Source: Vermamoeba vermiformis
Lineage: Eukaryota > Tubulinea > Echinamoebida
Assembly: GCA_045837725.1 (NCBI GenBank)
Contig: JBEWZL010000006.1
Location: forward strand, 248,001 to 312,000
DNA: 64,000 nt
Direction: 5' to 3'
The notes under the pieces were generated by a model. That model made no database searches and had not been told where the DNA came from. It was given only the letters and a program-made list of their open reading frames with translations. Both the position numbers and the translations under genes were made by a program. Every line of letters begins with the position of its first letter. Within the stretch, counting starts at the first letter, position 1. Shown piece after piece: positions 22,364 through 33,373 of the stretch.

Positions 22364-24564
22364 TTAAATTTTTCCTTTCGTGGCTGTCTCGTGCTGAATG
22401 ACGCGGCTCATCAAGGAGAACATAATGCTCTTTGGCAATGCAGCCAATTGATTCTCGTACTTGGCAAATAACCTCTCGTAGTTAGTAACCCAATATTTCA
22501 TCGTGATTGATTTGTCGACCAGATCTCCTCTGTTCACAGCTGCCACGAGTCTATCCAAGGCCGTATCATCAGTAATACTACTGAATACTAAGTTGTGGCA
22601 ATGTTGCATCAAAAGCGTGTGATCACGTGACGGAAATGTAGGGGCGTTATTTGGATCAGTTAAAGTCAAGTACGAGCCAATGCTAAGAATTTCCAAGCAC
22701 TCCATGGGGTCAGTAATCGCTTTGAAATCACGTGTGTAGAAGTATTTTAGCAATTGTTCCCATGCACTGTTCGAAATATCTTTTTCAATTCTAACTTCCG
22801 CTGTGAAAAAAATAATCCGTCAATTTTTTGTTCAACGACCACCACGGAGAAACTAAATTTGTGCATTATAATGATTTATAAGAAGTTTTGAGTCAGAAGT
22901 ATACGTAAGAATAGATCACGTGCCGTGAATTTTTGGGAAGAATTCGAAAAGAAAAAAGAATCAAAATGTACGAATAAAATATAATTTGCATTAATTAATG
23001 TTCGAATATAGCAATGAGAATAGAGGGTGATTATTATAGTCGTTATATTAATATGACTTACTATGGTTGGGTAGTTCAAAGAACGGCGTTGCAAATGCCA
23101 AAATGACTTTGTGTGCCTTGTACTGGCGCGTATTGACAATCACAGTGAAATCTCCCGTTGTATCTCGCTCAGAATACAACTGACCAATCATATCGCGCCA
23201 TAATTCTGCACAATGTTTTCGTTCTTTCGGTTCAAATTCATAAACGCGTTCGATTAATAAATTCGCGGCTTGATTGAGGTCGACCACGGAATTATTCGGA
23301 ATTAATTTCGGAGAATTTTTGACCACGGCTTCAATCTCTGCTGCTCCGTCTCTTTTTGAACCAAAGTACTCCACCACTTTGTCGCCTAATAAGTCAAATT
23401 TGCAGGCGTGAGATACCAAATATAGATGCACCAAGTTATCATAGGTGGCACCTTTTTTCTCAAAACTGAAAAAATGAGCCATTGTCGCGAGTCTCTGAAG
23501 CACATCCGGGGTCAAAAAGTCATGGTTCCACGCAATCCAATCGATCACTTCCTGACGCAGCAATCCAGGGGCTATTAACTTCACGATTGGCTCGTAGATC
23601 TGCAAACCGGAATAATTGCGGAATAACTCGGGATTTTTCAACAATCCGATCATTCTATTGGTCCAAACTGTGTCTTCGGTCTCGAGCATTAAAATCTTTT
23701 TGCGTTCTTCTACGGGCAGTTCTAACACTAAGATAACCATACTTAGTTAATAAATTACTACAAGTAAACTACAAAGAGAAAAAATACGTTTTTTGAACGA
23801 GCGAATCTGGATCGTTACTAAATTTAAAAATAAATATTACTTACAATCGACCACCCACTGGAACAATTTAATCACTCCTTCTTGACCCTCTTTCGCGGAA
23901 ATTTCCATAAAGTGGCATTGGTGCTTGGCTGCTAATGCTTCGCCTTCTTCTGACTTGACTTGTCTTTTTTTGCCCAGATCTAGCAATAGTGTGTTAGAAT
24001 TAACTTAGGTAACATTGTATATAATATGTTACCTATCTTATTTCCGACGATGAATACTGCTGTGTTTGGACCCGCTTGTTGTTTGGATTGGTTGATCCAA
24101 TGATTTTCGATTGACTCGAAGGATGATCGCTCAGTGACGTCATAAACAAGAATTAGTACAATAGAGCCGCGCACATAGGAGGTTGTTATGCTTCTGAAAC
24201 GTTCTTGGCCGGCTAAAGGTACATCCGTTAATCAAATTTAAATTTTCAAATAAATCCTAAAATTATTACAAAAATATTACGATCACTTACCAGTATCCCA
24301 TATTTGCAATTTTCTAATATTATTTCTGTTTTGCGTACAGCGAAGCAGTTTTGTTTGAAATTCAACGCCGATCGTTGAGACGTAGGCCTCGGTAAAAGCA
24401 TTTACAGCAAATTGATTGGCAATATTACTCTTGCCTACACCTGCATCGCCCATAAGGCACACTAAAAATCGAATTATTTTACGTTTTCGATCGAGTCTTC
24501 AGCAGCTGAACTTACTTTTTAACGTTGTAGCGTTATTTCTTTCATCCTCGGTAAACTCCTCCAT
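22364..24564 (-). CDS. Rab-like GTPase fused to BTB domain(s), paralogue 2
   Basis: Six exons on this strand: 24564-24516, 24461-24291, 24212-24033, 23979-23845, 23727-23062, 22800-22364 (545 aa), all introns phase 1. The GTPase domain shows [38 protein letters not shown] and EISAKEG, again Rab-type. The long middle exon is 666 nt, the same length as its counterpart in paralogue 1. It carries NLVHLYLVSHACKFDLLGDK (a BTB-end-like helix pair) and then the BTB start TTGDFTVIVNTRQYKAHKVI; the last exon continues AWEQLLKYFYTRDF. There is no prenylation motif. Position 2 of the conserved YYRGA box is changed (YVRGS). Same inferred role as paralogue 1. Confidence 0.9.
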
Positions 24565-24684
24565 TTGTGGATATTACTAGTTAATAATATTGTAATAAGT
24601 TCCAAACGTCCCTCAATTTTTTTACGACTTTTTTTTCAAGCGATTTTCAGATAAAGGCGAGGTCTCAAAAAAACGATTATTTGT

Positions 24685-25576
24685 TTATAAACGCTTGCTT
24701 AGGGCATATATGGTTAATACATGACGCAGGGCAAAGCCTAACATGAGATTGGAAGCTGCTAAGCCGTAATGAAACAAATCTACTCTTTTCAGCGATCCGA
24801 TCTTGCCTTCTGTTCCAATAGCGAGTCCTGATACGACGTATAATACAGCTCCTGCAACTCCGAGGTATTGTGAGGTCAATACAGACTAAAACGGTAAAGT
24901 TAGATCTCGATCGAGAAAAAAAAGTTCAGTACTTACGCCAGCAATAGCACAAATAATACCAATTAATGGAGCAAGTGTTTGCCAGCCATTGAATTTTAAA
25001 TAATAGAAAAATGCTGCGGCCAAGCAGAAAGTGATGGCGAAATAGACCGACAACTTCAACGTGAGCATATCTTTTTCAAAGTGGAGGAAGGCGATGCCCA
25101 TTAATGGTACTCCTATGGTAGTCGCGGCTATACTGCTCACATACAATGTTAATACGAATATTGTAATGCTTTGAAATACCGTAATTGAATTTCGAAAGTG
25201 ACATCCAATTTTTAGTTGCGTCATGAAGCAGTAAAATAAAATAAAATAGTATACAAACGTAATATTATTCATAATCACGATAAAATATTAAGTAGATCGA
25301 TTACCTTGCAAGTTTGTGAAAGAGATTCAGCTGATGCAGACCAGAAAATTTGAATACGCCAATAAACGCGGCCAGGCCAATAATTAAAAATCCAAAATAT
25401 CCAATAAAGGTATTAAGGTTCATGAATGCGCAGCCAAAACTTGCTATTGCTAAGACTGCATCTGAAATTGCTGTTGATACTTGAGGTGCTGTTTGTTTGA
25501 TTTCATCTTTGACCTCTTTAATGGCACTAGCGGCCTCTTTCTTTAAATTTGCGATTTTTCTCGCTCTTGAGGACAT
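24685..25576 (-). CDS. Multi-pass membrane protein of unknown family
   Basis: Three exons: 25576-25305, 25168-24937, 24885-24685 (234 aa), all in frame. A basic amphipathic N-terminus (MSSRARKIANLKKEAASAIK) is followed by about six or seven hydrophobic segments: AVLAIASFGCAFMNLNTFIG, YFGFLIIGLAAFIGVF, ITIFVLTLYVSSIAATTIGV, LSVYFAITFCLAAAFFYYL, LAPLIGIICAIAG, YLGVAGAVLYVVSGLAIG and YGLAASNLMLGFALRHVL. A small residue-rich GTEGKIG loop separates the last two. It is most likely an endomembrane protein. I cannot name the family. Confidence 0.75.
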
Positions 25577-25660
25577 TGGTCCCTTTGTGTAATAATTTAG
25601 TCGTTTTTTTTTTAATCACACAAAACCCGCCATTTTAATTTGAAAGATCCAAACGCGAAG

Positions 25661-28600
25661 ATGAAGAGAAAAATTGATGAATTGGGTCAATATGCATATA
25701 ATAATTATGCGAATAAACGGCAGAAGACGGAGGAGCCCGTGAAACGAGGCAAAAAGCGGGGTGTCGATCTAAGCGAGTTAAATCAAGATCAGCGGGCTGT
25801 TTTGGACGCTGTATCGGCGGGAAGAAATGTATTTTTCACTGGTAGTGCAGGTAAGTAATATTAATATCTAAATTATCAATAATATTCTTGCTGAATTAAT
25901 TTCAACTTTTCTGTTCGAATTAGGAACCGGCAAAACGTTTCTGTTGCGTAAAATTGTCGAAGTACTACGTGAAAAGCATACTAAATGGAGTGATATAGCT
26001 ATTACTGCCTCCACAGGTAATTTTGTTGATTTTTTTGGTGGCGATCTAATTGATCGTTTGAAATACTAGGTATTGCTGCTGAACAAATTGGCGGCACGAC
26101 CTTCCACTCATTTGCAGGCGTTGGTGTACCTAAAAAGATGTCTGATTTTGACAAGATGTGGTACGCCCGCACCAAGTAAGCAAAAATAATTTTTGGTGGA
26201 TCCCGATCTGTAATAATTACTCATTTACAACCGTTTAGATGGCGAGATGCAAAAGTGTTAATTATAGACGAGATATCAATGATTGCAGGAGAGTTATTTG
26301 ATATGGTTGATAAGAAGGTGCAACAGATTCGCCAATCAGATCATCCTTTTGGCGGTGTTCAAATCATAGCTTGCGGTGTAAGCAACGAATCTAACCTGCT
26401 TTAAATTTACTATTAAATCCATAATCTTATAGCGTTGCATATTTATAACTATTCGTTATTAGGACTTTTTTCAATTGCCGCCAGTCGCGAGTGTCCCTAA
26501 CGAATTTGAACGGCAATTAAGCAATGACTTTGCGCCATCTAATATAACCGAAGATCCATCGGCAAATACACCGTTTATTGGTGTCAAGCAATGCTTTGAA
26601 GGCAGAAGCTGGAACGAAACTTTTGAGCCACAAGATCACTTCGAACTAACGCAGGTGTTTCGTCAAGACGACGAGGACTTTGTGCGCGTATTGAACGAGC
26701 TTAGGTACGGCGTTGTAACACCTACGGCAGTAGAGATGCTAAAGAAATGTGATAAGCCACTCAATCACGGTAAGATCCGGATGTAGCACGTGATAACTCG
26801 AACAGTTTGACTAATGCCCTCTTTTGGCTTATAGATGATGGTATTGAACCTACAAAGTTGTTTTCATTGAATAGAGATGTTAATACGATCAATAACGCCA
26901 AGCTGCGAGAACTTAAAGGAGAAGAATTCGAATTCAGCGCAAACGACTTTTTACTGCCGGGAGATTATCCATTTATTTCACTGAAAGAAATTGTTCCTGA
27001 CGGTGGATTTTTTGGAGAGGAAGACGAAGAGGAGGAAAAACCGCGCAAAAAATTAACTTTGGAGAGCGTACTTGACGCAGCCAAGAAATGCATTGCAACG
27101 TTTTATAATAAGAGGAAAGATATGTGGACATATAGAGCAATTAAACAAAACGGAGATGAACGAGATCGCGACAGATTGTTGCAAGATCCGTTTTGGAAGA
27201 ATTCACAGGCCGTAGAAAAGTTGCTTTTGAAAGTTGGCGCGCAAGTGATGCTGCTCAAGAACCAAGATTTTTCGAAAGGACTCGTTAATGGTTCACGAGG
27301 TACGTTGCAAGAAAGTTTTTTAATCGGACATTTTGACACTCGTCACTTCTTCAATACTGCACCTTCAAATTAATTTTTTACTCGGTATTATAATATAATA
27401 TCGTATTAAAATACGAATTGCCCTATTCTTGCAGCCAAGTCTAAGTCTACTTTGGCACGTGTGATTTTATGTCTAAATCTCGTCACTGAGTCTTGGATTG
27501 AATTTTGCTTTGACACAAGAAAACTTGAAGTATAATACTATGAGAATATGAACTGATGTTACTGTTTTTCTAGGTGTGGTTACAAGATGGGAGTCGCGAG
27601 GCACGGTGTTGAACAGACTACTGAACAAATTGACAGCGCTGAAAGGTGAAAATGAAATGATGATCAAAGAGCAAATATTCAACACGCTCGCTCAAATGGA
27701 GACGCTGATGATTACCAATCAACCGCCGCACATTCCAATCGTGAAGTTTGTTAACGGTGAAGAAGAGGCTATTTTGCCTGGTACGCTACTTAACTATAAT
27801 GTGGCTCCGTTTATGCATATTTATTAATTTTATTAATTTGCAGCGTCGTTCTCGTCGGAGAATTCTCTTGGCAAATGCGTCCGATTCCAGATCCCGCTGA
27901 AACTTGCTTGGGCCTTGACTATTCATAAGTGCCAAGTACGACTCATTAATCTAACTTCAATAGTCATAATATGTTAGTATAGCTGAATGAGCTAATGAAT
28001 TTTTTGTAGGGTATGACATTGGATCGAACAATTGTGTCGCTCGACGGAGTGTTTGCAAAAGGCCAAGCATACGTAGCACTCAGTCGTGTGCGTTCACTGA
28101 AAGGTTTGCAGCTGTTGGGATTCAGTCCCGCAGTGGTCAAATCGAATGAAAGTGTTTTGAACTGGATGAAGCGAAAATTCTCGAAAAACCCTGATGGAAG
28201 TAGAATATTCATACAAGAAGAGGATAATAGTAATCAAATTACTATAAGCGATGACGAATCTGAAGCAAATAGTGCGCCAAACTTGCCTAAAAAGGAAATC
28301 ACGATTAAGAACGAAAATATTAATACAGCGAACTATCAGCGACAACTGGATAACTATAATAGACCTACTAATTATAGCGCTCAACCTATTAAGCGAGAAA
28401 AGCAAGTTATTCACGTCGACAGGCCGAAGCAGATCGGATCTACTCCGCCAGTGACAGATTATTTCTCGCAGATCTATTCCAATCAATCTAATGGCTATAA
28501 CAACAAGCCGCCCATGTCGATATTTGAAGCAGCAAAGAGTCTAAGCAGGAATGCAGGCGCGGCTAAAGGAGGCCAGCCGTGTTTCAAGTGCAACAAATCC

Positions 28601-28696
28601 GGACATTGGGCCAGAGACTGTCCGCAACAGAAACAAATGCAGTGCTTCAAGTGTGGTCAAGGAGGCCATTTTGCAAGTAGTTGTCCTAAGAGATAA
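25661..28696 (+). CDS. PIF1-type DNA helicase with C-terminal CCHC zinc knuckles
   Basis: Nine exons: 25661-25850, 25924-26016, 26070-26175, 26239-26377, 26463-26769, 26835-27299, 27574-27780, 27844-27935, 28010-28696 (761 aa), all in frame. SF1B helicase motifs appear in order: Walker A GSAGTGKT (about 60-68), TGIAAEQIGGTTFHSFAG, Walker B LIIDEISMI, GDFFQLPPV-type motif III, VMLLKNQDFSKGLVNGSRG, LAWALTIHKCQGMTLD and AYVALSRVRSL. The start at 25661 gives a basic, NLS-like N-terminus (MKRKID...KRQK, KRGKKRG). The last 45 residues contain two perfect CX2CX4HX4C knuckles, CFKCNKSGHWARDC and CFKCGQGGHFASSC. PIF1 helicases unwind G-quadruplexes and act at telomeres and in mitochondrial DNA; the knuckles suggest added single-strand binding. 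Confidence 0.93.
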
Positions 28697-28977
28697 TTAA
28701 ATGCTTTAACATGTTAAGCGCCGGACAAAAAGTTCGATCCATTTTTGTATCTTTTAGATCACAGTCTTTTGTTCTGAAACTGCCGTATTACCGCTCTGAT
28801 CCGCTATATTTGACTATAATAAGGGTTTTACACTCAGATTTTTAATTTGGGACGTGACATTGTCATGTGTGATTCTTTTTCGAGAACAAGATTTTTTATC
28901 TGGCTTGTAAATTGTATTTATATGAAGAGAATGATATACATAGAATATTTATATTGATATATACTTAATTAAGAATT

Positions 28978-31900
28978 ATGGCGAGTCAAGAAACTAAAAC
29001 AAACCCGGATGGAGCGGTGAAGGAACTCTCCGCAGCGGATTTGCAAAAACGCGCGGGATTAGTGAAGGAGTTAATTAATACAGAAGAGAATTATATTGAG
29101 GATTTGAAAATAATTATTGAGGTAAGTTCTCCAGCAGATTTAAATTATTTTACGATTTTATTTGTGAACTATTTTCGAATTAACTTTGCCCTAATTCGGC
29201 ATAATATTATGACTAGCCTTAACGCTTTATTTATGTCGATTATAATCGATACACCACGCAAAGATTTGATTCTGCCGATAGATCTAATTTTAAAAATTTG
29301 ACAGGTATTTATGCAGCCCTTGAAAGAAATATTGAGCAAGCAAGAAATGGCGATGTTATTTTCCAACGTTGAAGGTACGTAATATTAATCACAAATAGCG
29401 GAATTAAAAAAAATTATTTTTGCGCTTGACCCAATAGATCCGATCCAAAATTTCTAACTGCCTTTTCTTTATTAAAGCCTTATTACCCATCAATCAAAGT
29501 TTAATACAGGTATGTATTCATATTATCTATATTCGCGATGGGACCTAAATTTCATTTTTGGCAGAGTTTGCGAGAAGCGGATGCACCAGAGAATATTGGA
29601 CGCATATTTGCAGAAAAAGGAGATTTATTTAAGATATACGCGGTATATTGCAGCAATCAGCCCAATATGGCCTCACGTGTTCGAGAGTTCTCTCAAAAAT
29701 ACAAAGCCTTCGCGGATTTAGTCGAGGTAGGTTTCCTTTTGTCATAATAATGGGCTCTTATTATCATTTATCGAGTATTATAGTCATATTTAATATATTA
29801 TTAATGAATAAGTGCTTACACAATTGAATTGAGCGGATCTATCACATTCTAGAATTTTCTCTGTCCGTTTAAATAATAATGTTACTGAATTGTCTTATCG
29901 CTCTTATACTAATATTTTTCTTATATAGAAATCATATGATAACCCTCGATGTCGATCATTAGGTCTTGACAGCTTTTTAATTGCGCCAATGGTAAGATCC
30001 AAAAAATAAATTTCAACCAATAATTTAATTTTTAATTACAATGCCATTACTCAATAACATTATAATACTAATAGTCTTATATATATTAACATTTATTTAT
30101 GTTTTGTAGCAACGTTTAACCAAGTATCCGATATTTTTGAGCGAAATTTCGCGGAAGACATTGCCAAGCCACGCAGACTACGAGAATTTGCTGCAAAGTC
30201 ACAAATTAATTAAGGAGATTGTTGATTTGATCAATGAACGCACGAGAGTCGTCGAAAAGATTGACCGATTGACAGTACTGCAGAATAAGTTGATCGATTT
30301 TGAATTCGTAAGTAGTTCTGGTCTATATAGTCTAGATTATATGTATTAATATTTAAATGGGAAAATAATTCGCTAATTAACCCGTTTTGGTAAAAAGAAA
30401 ATTAATTTAAGAATTAAATTCCATTTATTCTATTTTTGCTCGCTACATTTAAGTTAAACGGATTAATAGTATTATGCACCGCATTATATTAATTATGTTC
30501 CTATAGAATCTTGTTGACAAAAATAGAGATCTACTGCAACAAGGACAATTAATGGATCTTGGCAAAAAATCGAGCCAATCACCTAATGGCGGGCCAGCAT
30601 CACCGCCATTGACTTTAAACCACGCTTTTCAAAGCCCGACATTTTATTCCTTTTTATTCAACGATTTTTTGCTATTTACTTTGGAAACGCCCGACAAGAA
30701 GTACGCCGTCAAAAAAGTGGTGCATTTAATGGAAGATTACTCCAAAATAGTCGTGGTGGATGATGTAGAATGGGGTGAAGCACAGACTAGTATATTAACA
30801 CCGAGGAGCAAAGCCCCATCGAATTACAATGCAGATCTGGCGTTTCAAATTATTTGCACTAAAATTGGCAAAGGAAAAGAAAAAAAATTCAAATTGCAAG
30901 CAGCGTCAAAAGCAGATCGAGATTTATGGGTCCATAATTTCAAACTAGTAGCTAAAGCTATTGCAGACCACCAAGAACAGATCGGATCGGCAGATTCAGA
31001 TTCCGAATCCGCAACTCCACGCGGCGCATTAAGTACTAGTAGTGACGCACCTACTCGCGAAAAATCATTCAATTTGAAACATTCCCTGTCGAATCTAAAG
31101 CAAAAAATGAAAGATTTGTGGAACGACAACGGCAGCGGCAAGTCCGGGGAAATCAGTCCCCGAAATCCAACTAGTCCCCCGCTCGCGACCGCGCACCCGC
31201 ACCCGACAGTAACAGCCGGCAAGGGCGAGACGACCCCGAAGAAATTGCCCGTGCCACCTCCCGTGGCTCGTACTACTTCAGCTCCCCAAAGTCAGGGTCA
31301 AATTGCTGGTGATCGCAGATCTGGTTCATTTTTGGGTACGTACCATTAAACTCACTTATACTAGATGTAATGCTCGGCAATCAAATATTTAACATATATG
31401 GGCCGTGGATAACTGACCGTGAAAAATATGTTTTGACACGTGTCACCGATATTTGTTTCACGTGTCAAATTCAGCTCGAATTGCAATATCAGATCAATAC
31501 ATTACATTGACACGTGTCATTTCCAAAATTTGATCAATCAGCGTTTTGTTTTTTTTATCATCCGAATGGAACTGAAACCAAATCACGTGTCAGTTTTTCC
31601 GATCATTTTGATAACGCCATAGTGCTGCCTGTCTAACCGGAATATTTGCAGGCTCAGCACGTGCCAGTGTAGCACTGTCCTCAGCACCCAAACAATTGAC
31701 AGCCACGAACAACAGTCCGAGCAAACCAATGCCGCCACCACGACCACTGCGCTCTCGTTCGAGTGTCGTACGACAGCAGTTGAGTACTGTGGATGAGTTG
31801 AAGCAAGAGAACAGATTGCTCAAGACCGTACGTACCTGTGCATCCGGATCAAGATCCAATTTTTTTTACTTTAATATTCGAATTTCTCCTAATTATACTA

Positions 31901-33003
31901 CAATTAGTACAATAGTATTAAGATAATATAATTGATTCATATTAATATTTGATATTCGGAGCATTATACCAGTTATTTTTTGAGCTGAGATACGGATCTA
32001 ATTTTGGGTTTATTTTGTAGGCGTTGGTGGAATTGTTCGATTTATATGACGCGACAGAATCTATCAACAGGAGACTACTAGAGCTCAATGCAGGCACGCA
32101 CTCACAAGACATGGATCTGCTCACAATTTTGACGCAAATTCCGATGTTCGACAAATCCATTGAAAAGGCCGTTGAAATTTTGTACCGTGATTCGAAGAAC
32201 GTTGATGACCCGACCTTGCCCGTATTTAATACGGAGATATCCTTTTTAACACTATTTTTGAACTTTTTTAGCTACATCCGCAAAATTTACTTTTTTCTAA
32301 TTCCTTATTTCTTATTAATTTGACAATCAACCTTTTATATTATCTTTCTTATAATCATCTTGTGTGCTAGAGGATTAATATTGTCAAATTTAATTTGTTT
32401 TTCAACGGAAATTTTTCCTTAACAACTACGCACAAGAAGGCATTGATCGAAAAAATGTACGACAAGGTGAAGCAACTGTCCGATCTCGACACCTCAGAAG
32501 CTGAGAGCTTGAGTCTGACTTCCACGCCGCGCGAAGAGATTGCAGCCAGTGACGCACCTGTCAAGCCGGCACCTCCGCCAAAAGTGCAACGAACACCGAG
32601 GGAAGAACCGACTGGCCCGCCAGCACCACCGCCAAAAATCAATCGAGAACAACATAATTCCGCGCCTATTCCACATCCAGTATTAATCCGCAATGTCAAC
32701 TCAGCGGATGCACCGATCACGTTGAACTCGAGTGGAGATCTGCATTCTTCAGGAAGTGCTACGTACGTGAGCGGAAATATTCATTTAGAATCTCCCGTGG
32801 GATCTGTTGGCCGCGATCGATCGAGTACGATGGCCAGTGGTTTGTTGTTGGGCAATGCTAGGGCTACATTTTCATTGCGTAATTCGATGGACGATTCAGC
32901 ACCCACGAGCAGCGAGACAAGTTCAAATTCGAATTCGAATCAGAATGAGGATGTAAATGTTCATGAGGACCTCAGTAATAATACTAACAAAGAGTCGCCG
33001 TGA
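28978..33003 (+). CDS. Rho guanine nucleotide exchange factor (DH-PH) with proline-rich C-terminus
   Basis: Ten exons: 28978-29121, 29305-29374, 29478-29509, 29565-29726, 29929-29991, 30110-30307, 30507-31335, 31652-31827, 32021-32221, and 32437 (or 32440)-33003, about 813 aa. The DH domain spans residues about 20-215: the first helix LVKELINTEENYIEDLK, and the most conserved block FLIAPMQRLTKYPIFLSEI. A PH domain follows (about 250-365; FYSFLFNDFLLFTLE, FKLQAASKADRDLWVHNFK). The remainder is Ser/Pro-rich with PPPP and PAPPPK motifs that could bind SH3 domains, plus a short helical segment (LVELFDLYDATESINRRLLE). It would activate Rac/Rho-type GTPases for actin control. The last acceptor is ambiguous by three bases. 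Confidence 0.9.
31435..31591. repeat. Cluster of four CACGTGTC elements in a RhoGEF intron
   Basis: Two perfect palindromes GACACGTGTC (31435-31444, 31509-31518) and two CACGTGTC copies (31459-31466, 31584-31591) lie within 157 bp of the 316-bp intron 31336-31651. The core CACGTG is an E-box. The function is unknown; an intronic enhancer or an alternative promoter is possible. Confidence 0.6.
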
Positions 33004-33373
33004 GCAATGTAATTAAAATGTTTATTCCAAACTTGGACCAACATCGCTTAATATTCTGTATGAGGATTCGTCTTGACCTGATGTCAATTTTTTGATAAAG
33101 TGCCCTCTTCAATTTTTTTCCAAAGCGTGTCGCAAGTTGTGCAAATTTTTGGCTCCAAAATGATTAGCATCTGCATTTTGCCCCATCGGAGACAGTTTCA
33201 TCCTTAGAACCAATACCATGCTTAATGATTGCATATTATAATTGATGCGGCCTTCGTGCGATTTATGAAGCTCGCAAATCGTTAATACTCAAAAATTCTG
33301 CTTGGATCTGGTTGTTTCGGTTCGTTCTGTTGTTGCTGCAACGCTCCAATTCTTTGTGCAATTATATCGCGAA

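Noticed and set aside
28560-28696. Zinc knuckles as a sign of a retroelement
   Set aside because: No reverse transcriptase, integrase, protease, capsid or terminal repeats nearby; the knuckles are in frame with a PIF1 helicase.
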